This document shows positions 17,188 to 25,088 of a stretch of DNA of 64,000 nucleotides, in pieces. Below the pieces are notes generated by a model. That model was not told the origin of the DNA. It made no database searches and saw nothing but the letters and a program-made list of their open reading frames with translations. Origin of the DNA: JAGVSR01 sp963825555 (GTDB lineage: Bacteria; Pseudomonadota; Alphaproteobacteria; Rhizobiales; Hyphomicrobiaceae); the NCBI GenBank assembly GCA_963825555.1, contig CAWGTZ010000024.1, positions 62,001 through 126,000 on the forward strand, read 5' to 3'. Position 1 is the first letter of the stretch, and every line of letters begins with the position of its first letter. The position numbers and the translations under genes are program-made.

Positions 17188-18189
17188 ATGAAGATTAATA
17201 GCAAGGCTTCGCTTCTCTTGGCCTCGGGCGTCCTGGCCACGGTGCTCGCCGCTCCGGAAACGGGCAATGCTGCCGGCTCTGCCCCGCATATCGAGCGCCA
17301 GCAGTGGTCCTTCTCCGGCATCACGGGGACCTACGACAAGGCGCAGTTGCAGCGTGGATTCCAGATCTACCAGAACGTCTGCTCGGCATGCCACGGGCTT
17401 GAGCGCCTCTCCTGGCGCAATCTCGTAGAGGAGGGGGGACCGGAGTTCCCGGAAGAGGCTGTGAAGGCGCTGGCCGCCGAATGGCCGAACCAGATCACCG
17501 ACGGTCCCAACGACGAGGGCGAGATGTTCGAGCGCCCCGCCTTGCTGTCGGACCCCATCCGGGGCCCCTACAAGAACGAGAAGGCCGCGCGTGCCGCGCA
17601 GAACGGGGCCTATCCCCCCGATCTGTCGCTGATGGCGAAGGCTCGTAACCCTGAGTATCACGGCTCGGTGTTCGCACACCCGACCCACATGTTGAGGGAC
17701 ATCCTGACAGCATATCAGGAAGGCGGCTCCGACTACCTCTACGCGCTGCTGACCGGCTATAAGGATATTCCGAGCTACGTCAGGGACGAGAAGGGGCATC
17801 TGAAGCCTGTCGGCGCGGAGGGCGCCGGTGGCAAGAAGGTCGAGACTTGCGCCTCCGTCGTCCCGGGAGAGGACGGCAGGCCGGACGAGTGCGTGCAACT
17901 CGCCGAAGGCATGAGCTACAATGCGGCCTTCCCGGGTCACCAGATCGCGATGCCAGCGATCCTGTCGGACGGCGCGGTCGAGTACATCAAGGGACCGGAC
18001 GGCAAGCCGCAGGTTCCCGAGACGCTTGACCAGCATGCCCGCGACGTGTCGGCATTCCTCCGTTGGGCAGCCGATCCGCATCTGAACAGGCGGAAGGCGA
18101 CCGGATGGCAGGCGCTTTTGTTCTTGCTGGTGACGACGGTGCTTCTCTTCCTGGGCAAGAAGCGCATCTGGTCTCGCATCGAGCACTGA
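17188..18189 (+). CDS. petC: Cytochrome c1 of the bc1 complex
   Basis: 333 residues from ATG 17188, preceded by AAGAGGA. A signal peptide (SLLLASGVLATVLAAPETGNAA) precedes the heme-binding CSACH in the VCSACHGLERLSWR segment. The Met ligand is in the later MSYNAAFPGHQIAMP region, and a C-terminal anchor helix (WQALLFLLVTTVLLFLG) ends in KKRIWSRI. It passes electrons to soluble cytochromes c. Alphaproteobacterial c1 is often longer than mitochondrial c1, as here. A hairpin terminator follows 23 nt after the stop. Confidence 0.97.
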   Translation: MKINSKASLLLASGVLATVLAAPETGNAAGSAPHIERQQWSFSGITGTYDKAQLQRGFQIYQNVCSACHGLERLSWRNLVEEGGPEFPEEAVKALAAEWPNQITDGPNDEGEMFERPALLSDPIRGPYKNEKAARAAQNGAYPPDLSLMAKARNPEYHGSVFAHPTHMLRDILTAYQEGGSDYLYALLTGYKDIPSYVRDEKGHLKPVGAEGAGGKKVETCASVVPGEDGRPDECVQLAEGMSYNAAFPGHQIAMPAILSDGAVEYIKGPDGKPQVPETLDQHARDVSAFLRWAADPHLNRRKATGWQALLFLLVTTVLLFLGKKRIWSRIEH

Positions 18190-18212
18190 TGGTATAGCCA
18201 ATCCACGACGGG

Positions 18213-18249
18213 CAGCGGGCGCGAGGCTTTGCCTCTCGCCCGCTGTTTT
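18213..18249 (+). terminator. Terminator of the petABC operon
   Basis: A 15-bp stem with one mismatch (18213-18227 with 18231-18245) and a TTT loop is followed by TTTTCGTTT. It separates the bc1 operon from mtnP. Confidence 0.85.
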
Positions 18250-18278
18250 CGTTTGAGGCTCAAGAGGGGAGGCGGGAC

Positions 18279-19157
18279 GTGACGCAAACGGTTCTCGGCA
18301 TCATGGGCGGTAGCGGGCTTTACAACCTGCCCGGACTCTCCGACCCGCACTGGAAGGCCATCAGCTCGCCTTGGGGCGCGCCGTCCGACAGCATCCTGTT
18401 TGCTGAGATCGACGGCCTGCCAATCCGTTTCCTGCCACGCCACGGACGGGGGCACAGGGTGCCGCCATCGGCCATCAACTACCGCGCCAATATTGATGCC
18501 ATGAAACGCGCCGGCGTCACGGATCTCGTGTCGATCTCGGCCTGCGGTTCGCTGAAGGAAGAATATCCGCCCGGGCACTTTGTTCTGGTGGATCAATTCA
18601 TCGACCGAACCTTTGCCCGCGAGAAGTCCTTCTTCGGTCCCGGCCTTGTGGCGCATGTTTCGGTCGCCGATCCGGTGAGCCCGCTCCTCGTCGAAGCCCT
18701 CGCGGTCGCTGCGTCTGCAGAGGGCATCGCGCACAGCCTCGGCGGCACCTATCTCGTGATGGAGGGGCCGCAGTTCTCGACCCGCGCGGAATCAAACCTC
18801 TATCGCAGCTGGGGCTGCGATGTGATCGGCATGACCAACATGCCCGAGGCCAAACTCGCCCGTGAGGCGGAGATCTGCTACGCGACAGTCGCCATGGTCA
18901 CCGACTATGACTGCTGGCACGAAGAGCACGCGGATGTGGATGTTGCATCCATCATCGCGGTCATGAAATCCAACACGGAGAAGGCACAGCGTCTCGTGAC
19001 GCGCTTGGCGCAGAGCTTCCCACGCGCACATCCCGCCTGTCCGATAGGCTCTGACCGGGCGCTAGAAGTCGCGCTCATCACCGCGCCCGAGGCACGCGAT
19101 CCTCAGCTGGTAGCGCAGCTCGATGCGGTGGCGGGCCGCGTTCTGGGCCAAGGCTGA
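18279..19157 (+). CDS. mtnP: S-methyl-5'-thioadenosine phosphorylase
   Basis: 292 residues from GTG 18279 behind GAGGGGAGG. It splits methylthioadenosine into adenine and methylthioribose 1-phosphate. Purine phosphorylase motifs are clear: LGIMGGSGLYNLPG, RHGRGHRVPPSAINYRAN, the SACGSLKEEYPPGHFVLVDQ segment, and MEGPQFSTRAES. It starts the salvage group completed by apt (uses the adenine), mtnA and a class II aldolase (use the sugar phosphate), although the beta-lactamase gene and another minus-strand gene lie between mtnP and apt. Confidence 0.95.
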   Translation: MTQTVLGIMGGSGLYNLPGLSDPHWKAISSPWGAPSDSILFAEIDGLPIRFLPRHGRGHRVPPSAINYRANIDAMKRAGVTDLVSISACGSLKEEYPPGHFVLVDQFIDRTFAREKSFFGPGLVAHVSVADPVSPLLVEALAVAASAEGIAHSLGGTYLVMEGPQFSTRAESNLYRSWGCDVIGMTNMPEAKLAREAEICYATVAMVTDYDCWHEEHADVDVASIIAVMKSNTEKAQRLVTRLAQSFPRAHPACPIGSDRALEVALITAPEARDPQLVAQLDAVAGRVLGQG

Positions 19158-19188
19158 GTAATGATGGGGGGCGTCGCGTGCGGGACGT

Positions 19189-20010
19189 CTAATAGAGGCC
19201 GAGCCGCGAGAGGATGGCGCGGCCGATCTCGGCGCGCTTGGGCAGGTCGTCGGGAGAGGTGATATCCATATTGAGGGCGAACGCATTCTGGCGTCCCTCA
19301 CTCTCCACCCAGCCGATCCACCAGCCGATCTGCGGATCCGTGCCCTGGCACCATCCCGTCTTGGCGTAGAGATCCCGGCCGTCACGGCTGTCCACGCGCA
19401 ACAGCGACCGCACCGTACGCTGGGCTTCGAGGCTTGCCGGCAACTCCGCGCGCGACAGCGCTGCCAGAAAACTCGTCTGCTCGATGGCGCTGATGGTCAA
19501 AGGCCCGTCGAGCCAGAACCGGTCGACCCGCGTGCCGACGGTAGCGTTGCCGTAGCCGAGCCGATCGAGCCATTCCTCGTAGCGCTTCAGTCCCACGCGT
19601 CGCGCGATTTCCTGGAAGACCGGCAAATTCGACAGCGGAAGTGCCTCGCGGATCGCCATGTCCTTCTCCCATCGCGTGTCGGGCTGGGGACGGCCGTTCC
19701 AGGGAATGCGTTCGTTTTCGTCGGCGATGACCCCGGTTTCAAGCGCGATGAGGGCATTGGCTATTTTGAACGTGGAGGCCGGGATCATGCGCTTCTGGGC
19801 GCGGGCCGGCGCAACGAGAAGCACGCGGTCAGTCGTGACATCCAGATGTACGAAGGTGCCTGTCACTCCGCGCTTTGTGAATTCATCCTCGAGATCGGAG
19901 GCGGGATCGGGCGAGACCGCTGCGTGAGCCGGGGCAATCAGCCCCCCGACCGCAAGGGCCGTTGCACCTTTCAGCAGCAACCGTCGGTTGGGATTGCCGA
20001 GCCGCGGCAT
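19189..20010 (-). CDS. Class D (OXA-type) beta-lactamase with Tat-like signal
   Basis: 273 residues from ATG 20010. The N-terminus NRRLLLKGATALAVGG then PAHA is a twin-arginine-type signal, pointing to periplasmic export of a folded enzyme. Class D motifs are complete: PASTFKIANALIALETGVI with the active-site Ser and carbamylated Lys, SNL in the SxV position (PLSNLPVFQEIARRVG), YGN, and KTGW. Such enzymes hydrolyse penicillins via a serine acyl-enzyme. The spectrum cannot be told from sequence. Nothing mobile is near, so it looks like an intrinsic chromosomal gene. Convergent with mtnP. Confidence 0.93.
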   Translation of the reverse strand: MPRLGNPNRRLLLKGATALAVGGLIAPAHAAVSPDPASDLEDEFTKRGVTGTFVHLDVTTDRVLLVAPARAQKRMIPASTFKIANALIALETGVIADENERIPWNGRPQPDTRWEKDMAIREALPLSNLPVFQEIARRVGLKRYEEWLDRLGYGNATVGTRVDRFWLDGPLTISAIEQTSFLAALSRAELPASLEAQRTVRSLLRVDSRDGRDLYAKTGWCQGTDPQIGWWIGWVESEGRQNAFALNMDITSPDDLPKRAEIGRAILSRLGLY

Positions 20011-20021
20011 GGGACGGCGCA

Positions 20022-20411
20022 CTAGCTGTTGGGGAACGTGATGAGGATCTTCATCTTCAACAGTTCGGGGAACGCAGCCTCCAGGGCCTGCCCACCGAGC
20101 CACAAGAGCCCGCCCAGAATAATTAGCGCAGGGATCGCCGCGAAGGCAGCCTTGATGAAGAACAGCATCAGCCGGAGGAACGGAACATCGAATGATTTAA
20201 CTGCGGCCGGGTAGGTCTCGGGCTCGGCGTAGGAGGCCGCATAAGGATCGGCCGTAGCGGGGCCGTAGCCCATTGGTTCTGGCTGCGGAGCGGCAAGCCC
20301 GGATGCTTGAGCCTCGCGCTCGCGGGCTTCCCTCAGACGGGCCTCCTTCTCGCGGCGCAGGGTGCGTGGGAGGTCATCCATCTCGCTGTCCGCGGTCAGC
20401 GGTATCGACAT
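20022..20411 (-). CDS. Conserved hypothetical single-helix membrane protein
   Basis: 129 residues from ATG 20411. An acidic/basic helical N-terminus (PRTLRREKEARLREARERE) is followed by a Pro/Tyr-rich linker (about 45-80), then an amphipathic-hydrophobic region (VPFLRLMLFFIKAAFAAIPALIILGGLLWLG) that should form one membrane segment or hairpin near the C-terminus. No family recognised. It lies 11 bp upstream of the beta-lactamase gene on the same strand, so the two may be co-transcribed. Confidence 0.6.
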   Translation of the reverse strand: MSIPLTADSEMDDLPRTLRREKEARLREAREREAQASGLAAPQPEPMGYGPATADPYAASYAEPETYPAAVKSFDVPFLRLMLFFIKAAFAAIPALIILGGLLWLGGQALEAAFPELLKMKILITFPNS

Positions 20412-20564
20412 TGCTCGAAATCCTCGCATCTGGACCGGCAATCCTGCTCCTCGGGGAACCGGGGCAACGAATCAACCAGTGATCAACGACAGTTTACCTG
20501 TCCGGCTATCGGATAAACCTCGATATTGGTAGTTTGCGCCGTGAATTTGACGGGGAGGTGTCTG

Positions 20565-21095
20565 TTGAGCGACCTGAAAAGCCTGATACGTACAATTCCG
20601 GATTACCCCAAGCCCGGCATCATGTTCCGGGACGTCACGACGCTTCTTGGCGATGCGCAGGGCTTCAAGGCCACGATCGCCCAGATGGCGGAGCCCTACC
20701 GGACGGTCCCAGTCGATGCCGTTGCGGGCATCGAGGCGCGGGGCTTCATTCTGGGCGGCGCCATCGCGGACCGGTTGGGCTGCGGGTTCGTGCCGATCCG
20801 CAAGAAGGGCAAGCTGCCCTGGAAGACCATCGGCGAGGAGTACGCGCTGGAGTACGGCGTCGATACGATCGAGATTCATGAGGATGCGATCCGTCCCGGC
20901 GAGCGCATCCTCATCGTCGACGATCTCATCGCAACAGGTGGCACGGCGCTGGCAGCCGCGAAGCTCATCCAGCGCGCAAAGGGCGAAATTGTGGGCGCGG
21001 CCTTCATCGTGGACCTGCCCGAACTGGGTGGGGCGCATCTTCTCAAGGAAGCGGGGATCGCGAGCCACTACCTGATGGCGTTCGAAGGGCACTAG
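20565..21095 (+). CDS. apt: Adenine phosphoribosyltransferase
   Basis: 176 residues from TTG 20565 (MSDLKSLIRTIPDYPKPGIMF), chosen because GGGGAGG lies just upstream; the open frame begins earlier at 20526 but that would include the ribosome-binding site. It converts adenine and PRPP to AMP. The PRPP loop is ILIVDDLIATGGTALAA, and the FRDVTTLLGDAQGF and AGIEARGFILGGAIA segments are standard. It would reclaim adenine released by MtnP, consistent with its place before mtnA. Confidence 0.95.
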   Translation: MSDLKSLIRTIPDYPKPGIMFRDVTTLLGDAQGFKATIAQMAEPYRTVPVDAVAGIEARGFILGGAIADRLGCGFVPIRKKGKLPWKTIGEEYALEYGVDTIEIHEDAIRPGERILIVDDLIATGGTALAAAKLIQRAKGEIVGAAFIVDLPELGGAHLLKEAGIASHYLMAFEGH

Positions 21096-21100
21096 GGGCG

Positions 21101-21340
21101 ATGGGCGGACCGGAGATCATGGTGGAGCAGATGAGCGCGGCATTGCGGACCATCGCTGCGTGGCGTGTCGCCCCGGAGGCGGAAGCCGTCTGCCCTCTTT
21201 GCGGGGCGAAGGGTCTTGCCATCAGTGACCACTCAGCACGCCCGCACGCGGAGTGGTACCGGCTCGTTTGCATGGAATGCGGGCTCGACCAGATGCTGGG
21301 GGTCCCGCTGGGGGCGGCGGTCCCGGGAGGCGATGGCTAG
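21101..21340 (+). CDS. Small zinc-ribbon-like protein
   Basis: 79 residues. Two CxxC pairs (CPLCGAKG near residue 31 and CMECGLDQ near 57) with 22 residues between them suggest a single zinc ribbon. No catalytic domain is seen. It fills the 250 bp between apt and mtnA with only 5 and 3 bp to spare, so it is almost certainly co-transcribed with the methylthioadenosine salvage genes; its role there is unknown. Confidence 0.65.
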   Translation: MGGPEIMVEQMSAALRTIAAWRVAPEAEAVCPLCGAKGLAISDHSARPHAEWYRLVCMECGLDQMLGVPLGAAVPGGDG

Positions 21341-21343
21341 CTC

Positions 21344-22444
21344 ATGAAAATCGGCGGGACACCCTATCGGACAATCTGGCTGTCGGAAGATGGGACGTCG
21401 GTCGTCATCATCGATCAGACGCGGCTGCCACATCGTTTCGAGACGGTGACGCTGCGGACAATGGAAGAGGCGGCCCAGGCCATTCTGACCATGCAGGTAC
21501 GCGGAGCACCGCTGATCGGCGTGACGGCGGCCTTTGGCGTTGCGCTTGCCATGCAAGCGGACCCGTCCGATGCGTCGCTGGATCATGCAATAGCGTTTCT
21601 GGCGCGCCAGCGGCCGACGGCCGTCAATCTGCGCTGGGCGCTGGAGGAAATGCGCCACGTTCTGGCGCCGCTATCTGCCGCGGAGCGGTCAGACGCGGCC
21701 TACGCGCATGCGGCACGGATCGCCGACGAGGACGTGTCCACCTGCAAGCGCATAGGTGAAAACGGCCTCGCCCTCATTCGCGATATTGCGGCCAAGAAGA
21801 TCCCAGGGCAGCCGGTCAACATTCTCACGCACTGCAACGCAGGCTGGCTGGCGTGCGTCGACTGGGGTACGGCGACATCACCCATCTACCACGCGCATGA
21901 TGCGGGGGTCGCGCTTCACGTCTTCGTCGACGAGACGCGTCCGCGCAATCAGGGTGCGGCGCTCACCGCCTTCGAACTCGGCGCGCATGGTGTGCCGCAC
22001 ACGCTCGTTTGCGACAACGCCGGAGGGCATCTCATGCAGCACGGTGACGTCGACATCGTCATCGTCGGTACGGATCGCGTGACGGCCGCAGGCGACGTGG
22101 CCAATAAGATCGGCACGTACCTCAAAGCTCTGGCGGCGAAAGACACCGGCGTGCCGTTCTATGTGGCGCTTCCACACTCCACAATCGACTGGACGCTCGA
22201 CGACGGGTTCAAGATTCCAATCGAGGAGCGATCGGCGGACGAGGTTCTGAAGCTGGCAGGCCGCACGGCGGGAGGCGACGTCGTGACCGTCGACATTGCG
22301 CCCGAAGGATGCCGCGCCGCCAATCCGGCGTTCGACGTGACGCCCGCGCGGCTTGTGACCGGCCTCATAACGGAGCGCGGCGTGTGCGCCGCCTCTCACG
22401 CGGGTCTCCTTGGGCTCTATCCGGAGCGCGGAGCGGTGTCATGA
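21344..22444 (+). CDS. mtnA: S-methyl-5-thioribose-1-phosphate isomerase
   Basis: 366 residues. It isomerises methylthioribose 1-phosphate to methylthioribulose 1-phosphate. Signatures of the eIF2B-related family are present: VRGAPLIGVTAAFGVAL, THCNAGWLACVDWGTA with the catalytic Cys, RPRNQGAALTAFEL, and VIVGTDRVTAAGDVANKIGTY with the catalytic Asp. The next gene starts inside its stop codon (ATGA). No mtnB, mtnC, mtnD or mtnK homologue appears in the window. Confidence 0.95.
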   Translation: MKIGGTPYRTIWLSEDGTSVVIIDQTRLPHRFETVTLRTMEEAAQAILTMQVRGAPLIGVTAAFGVALAMQADPSDASLDHAIAFLARQRPTAVNLRWALEEMRHVLAPLSAAERSDAAYAHAARIADEDVSTCKRIGENGLALIRDIAAKKIPGQPVNILTHCNAGWLACVDWGTATSPIYHAHDAGVALHVFVDETRPRNQGAALTAFELGAHGVPHTLVCDNAGGHLMQHGDVDIVIVGTDRVTAAGDVANKIGTYLKALAAKDTGVPFYVALPHSTIDWTLDDGFKIPIEERSADEVLKLAGRTAGGDVVTVDIAPEGCRAANPAFDVTPARLVTGLITERGVCAASHAGLLGLYPERGAVS

Positions 22445-23109
22445 GCAAGAAGGGTGCAGCATCGGAGAAAAGCTTGCGCTCGGCCATCGTGGAGACGGCC
22501 CGCGCGATGAGTGCCTCGGGCCTGTCGCCGGGGCGCTCGGGCAATGTCTCGGCGCGTATTTCTGATGGCATGCTGATCACGCCTTCGGGCCTCGCGTACG
22601 AGAAAATGAAGCCGGACGATATCGTGCGTGTGGCCGCCGATGGGTCGGTGGCGAAAGGCGTGCGCAAGCCATCTACCGAATGGCATTTCCATCTTGCAGC
22701 CTATCGCGCGCGACCAGACATGGCTGCGCTTGTGCACACGCATTCGCTGCACGCAACCGTACTGGCCTGTGCGCATAAGCCGATTCCGGCGTTCCACTAT
22801 ATGGTCGCGGTCGCCGGCGGCACGGACATTCCGCTCGTACCCTACGCGACATTCGGGACCGAGGAACTGGCCGCGCACGTCGCGGAGGGGCTGGCAATGC
22901 GCAATGCCTGTCTCATGGCACATCACGGACAAGTGGCGCTTGGCACGTCGCTGAATGCGGCGCTTGAACTCGCGCACGAGGTGGAAGTTCTGGCCGAGCA
23001 GTATCTGAAGGTTCTGTCGTTAGGTCCGCCCCATATCCTGGGCGAGGAGGAGATGGCGGTCGTGCTTGAGAAGTTCAAGTCCTATGGACGCGCTGCGGCG
23101 GAAGACTGA
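22441..23109 (+). CDS. Class II aldolase, probable methylthioribulose-1-phosphate aldolase
   Basis: 222 residues of the class II aldolase/adducin (FucA/AraD) fold. Metal ligands are in ALVHTHSLHATV (His-x-His) and MAHHGQVALG; the substrate phosphate loop is GRSGNVSAR near residue 31; TEWHFH carries the catalytic Glu. Translationally coupled to mtnA by a 4-nt overlap. In the known MTA-DHAP shunt an aldolase of this family cleaves methylthioribulose 1-phosphate to dihydroxyacetone phosphate and methylthioacetaldehyde. MtnB dehydratase belongs to the same superfamily, so MtnB-like activity is the alternative; absence of other salvage genes favours the shunt. Confidence 0.8.
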   Translation: MSKKGAASEKSLRSAIVETARAMSASGLSPGRSGNVSARISDGMLITPSGLAYEKMKPDDIVRVAADGSVAKGVRKPSTEWHFHLAAYRARPDMAALVHTHSLHATVLACAHKPIPAFHYMVAVAGGTDIPLVPYATFGTEELAAHVAEGLAMRNACLMAHHGQVALGTSLNAALELAHEVEVLAEQYLKVLSLGPPHILGEEEMAVVLEKFKSYGRAAAED

Positions 23110-23273
23110 GCAAGGCGACTACTATTCAAGCCGTTCCCATTCACTTTGTCCCGATGCGTGACGGACGCTTGCAATCCTTTAGGGATTTTGTGCGGTCTGG
23201 TTAAATGCGTATTATCCGTTTCGTGCGACGTTGGGTGCCAGTTGGACTTTTCCTTTTCGTCTCGGAGACAAGT

Positions 23274-23654
23274 ATGCGTACCTCCTCTCTCCTGGGCCTT
23301 GTGGCCGCGATCCTGGCCCTGTCCGGTGCCATGACCAGGCCGGCAGAGGCCACCCACCGCCATCCTTCTGGCTGGGGAAACGAGCGCACGGTCGTGCACT
23401 ACGGTTATTATCCGCGCTATCGTCACGTGTATGTGACGAACGGCTATACGGACCCCTACGCTTATCGCTACGAGCCGCGCGGGTACTATCCGTACTACAA
23501 TTCGCACTACTGGAAACCGCCGCACCTCGTTCGCAAGAACCGCCGCTATAAGCGTCCGCCTTACTATCGCGCGTGGGGTTATCCGGACGCCGGTTATCGC
23601 CATCGCAGCTGGCATTATCGTCATCACGGCTACATCCGCCGCGGTCACTGGTAA
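23274..23654 (+). CDS. Small secreted Tyr/His/Arg-rich protein
   Basis: 126 residues from ATG 23274 (MRTSSLLGLVAAILALSGAM), giving a clean signal peptide ending near AEA-T. The mature part is extraordinarily rich in Tyr, His, Arg and Pro (repeated YYPRYRH, YYPYYNSHYW, WHYRHHGY), with no cysteines. Such low-complexity cell-envelope proteins are frequent in Hyphomicrobiales; function unknown. A start at 23205 is possible but hides the signal peptide. A perfect hairpin terminator follows. Confidence 0.75.
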   Translation: MRTSSLLGLVAAILALSGAMTRPAEATHRHPSGWGNERTVVHYGYYPRYRHVYVTNGYTDPYAYRYEPRGYYPYYNSHYWKPPHLVRKNRRYKRPPYYRAWGYPDAGYRHRSWHYRHHGYIRRGHW

Positions 23655-23677
23655 TCGAATAGCGCCGTTTAGAGACG

Positions 23678-23715
23678 CATCATGGCCGGGGTTCTCCCCG
23701 GCCATGATGTTTTTT
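23678..23715 (+). terminator. Intrinsic terminator after the Tyr/His-rich protein gene
   Basis: A perfect 14-bp stem (23678-23691 with 23696-23709), TTCT loop, then six T residues. Confidence 0.92.
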
Positions 23716-23800
23716 GACGTTGCCTCAAATGCCAAAGGCAACGGGTTATCTCGTCGCGAAAAACCATGTCTTCGACACGAAAAGGCAGTGGTCGTAGCAT

Positions 23801-23819
23801 GTTCATGCCGCATTCATGT
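23801..23819 (+). promoter_or_regulatory. GTTCAT-N6-TTCATGT direct repeat
   Basis: TTCAT at 23802 and 23813 are 11 bp apart, with the same flanks (G before, GT after) as the right half of the array at 2077-2095. It lies about 100 bp upstream of the small secreted protein gene at 23921. A further TTCAT is at 23830. This is likely the site of a response regulator shared by both loci. Confidence 0.5.
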
Positions 23820-23920
23820 GGACTTTGGTTTCATGCCTGTCCATGGGCGGACCAGTTGCGTCCGTTCGATGAGACGACAACCCGCTGATTGATCCAGCGG
23901 ATGGAAACAGGGGAACGACA

Positions 23921-24238
23921 ATGCTCAAGAAGATCATGAGCCCGCTTCTGGCAGTGGTGCTCGCCTTCGGCACCGTTATGGCGGCAACGTCTGCGCCGGC
24001 TGAGGCTGGCCGCGGTGGTCGCGTGGCTGCAGGAGTTGCAGCCGGCATCATCGGCCTCGGTCTGCTTGGCGCCTATGCCCATGCACGCGATCGACATTAC
24101 CGTGCGTATGGAGAAGTGTGCCACCGGGGACCGCGCGAGTGCGGCTGGGTGGGCCGCCGCTGCTTCCATAACAGCTGGGGCGAGACCGTATGCCGGGGCG
24201 GCCGGTGGACCTGCTGGCGCGATAACTATTGCGATTGA
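23921..24238 (+). CDS. Small secreted cysteine-containing protein
   Basis: 105 residues. Signal peptide (SPLLAVVLAFGTVMAATSAPAEA) cleaved near residue 27, then a Gly/Ala hydrophobic stretch (VAAGVAAGIIGLGLLGAYA) and a C-terminal domain with six Cys in CHRGPRECGWVGRRC, TVCRGGRWTCWRDNYCD, suggesting disulfides in the periplasm. It matches no named family I recognise, though similar short proteins are common in this order. Preceded by the phased TTCAT repeat. Confidence 0.7.
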   Translation: MLKKIMSPLLAVVLAFGTVMAATSAPAEAGRGGRVAAGVAAGIIGLGLLGAYAHARDRHYRAYGEVCHRGPRECGWVGRRCFHNSWGETVCRGGRWTCWRDNYCD

Positions 24239-24257
24239 TCGGTCATGAAATCCGGCG

Positions 24258-24290
24258 AACGGGCGGGGTGGTTCTCACCTCGTCCGTTCC
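24258..24290 (+). terminator. Weak terminator-like stem-loop
   Basis: A 13-bp stem with two G-U pairs (24258-24270 with 24275-24287) follows the small cysteine protein gene by 20 nt, but only a short T tract (CATTTT) follows. Confidence 0.4.
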
Positions 24291-24430
24291 GCATTTTGCG
24301 GTATGCCCGCAAAAAGCCGAGCTTCTCTTGATAAAGACTGCGGCAGGAAGGCGACATCGGCTGTCGATAAGCTTCATACGCGGGCTGCCCGGTCTGGTTT
24401 AGGGGGCGCCCAGATGCTAGACCCGGAGAC

Positions 24431-25063
24431 ATGAGTGGTATGCGGAGTTTGTGCGTGATGATCTGTGCGTTCCCGAAGAAGCTCGCGGGCCTTGGTGCGA
24501 TCGCAGTCGTGCTCGCCGTGCCGGCTCAGGCCCAGGAGCCGCCGGCCATATGGACCGGATTCTACGCTGGTGCCCATGCGGGATATGGCTGGGCCATCGA
24601 CGAGCCGGCCCCCTTCGATGTGAGCGGCGGCGTGCTCGGCATGCATGCGGGCTACAATTATCAAATGGGCCTGACGGTGCTCGGCATCGAGGGCGACTAC
24701 ACCGGCTCCTGGATGGAAGATACGCAGTCCGCAGGTGGCGCGCGCGTCACGCTCGACGTGGACTATCTTGCCAGCATCCGCGGGCGCCTCGGGTATGCCC
24801 TGGGCAACGCGCTGCTCTACGGCACCATCGGCTACGCCTGGGCCGATGCAGGAACTTCGGGGCTCGGTGTCAGCCGCACGACGGATTTCGATGGCCTCGT
24901 TCTCGGCGCCGGTATGGACTACAAGTTCGCGCCCGATTGGAGCGCTCGCGTCGAGGGCTTGAACTATTGGCTTTCGCCAGACCGCAATGGCCAAGACATC
25001 GACGACCTCGACGCGACCGTCATCCGTGCTGGCATAACCTGGCATCTGCCATCATCTTATTGA
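24431..25063 (+). CDS. Outer-membrane beta-barrel protein (Omp25/Omp31-like porin family)
   Basis: 210 residues. A signal peptide (LAGLGAIAVVLAVPAQAQ) is followed by WTGFYAGAHAGYGWA, the usual first strand of the small alphaproteobacterial surface barrels, then alternating strands (YNYQMGLTVLGIEGDYTGSW, YALGNALLYGTIGYAWA, VLGAGMDYKFAPDWSARVEGLNYW) and a terminal aromatic strand ending ...SSY. Eight strands are plausible. CGGAGAC just before ATG 24431 supports this start. Probably structural, in the outer membrane. Confidence 0.85.
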   Translation: MSGMRSLCVMICAFPKKLAGLGAIAVVLAVPAQAQEPPAIWTGFYAGAHAGYGWAIDEPAPFDVSGGVLGMHAGYNYQMGLTVLGIEGDYTGSWMEDTQSAGGARVTLDVDYLASIRGRLGYALGNALLYGTIGYAWADAGTSGLGVSRTTDFDGLVLGAGMDYKFAPDWSARVEGLNYWLSPDRNGQDIDDLDATVIRAGITWHLPSSY

Positions 25064-25088
25064 TCAGCGCGGCCTGCCACGGCAGGTT

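Noticed and set aside
17038..18201. 387-codon minus-strand frame across petC
   Set aside because: Shadow of cytochrome c1; no domain match and no ribosome-binding site.
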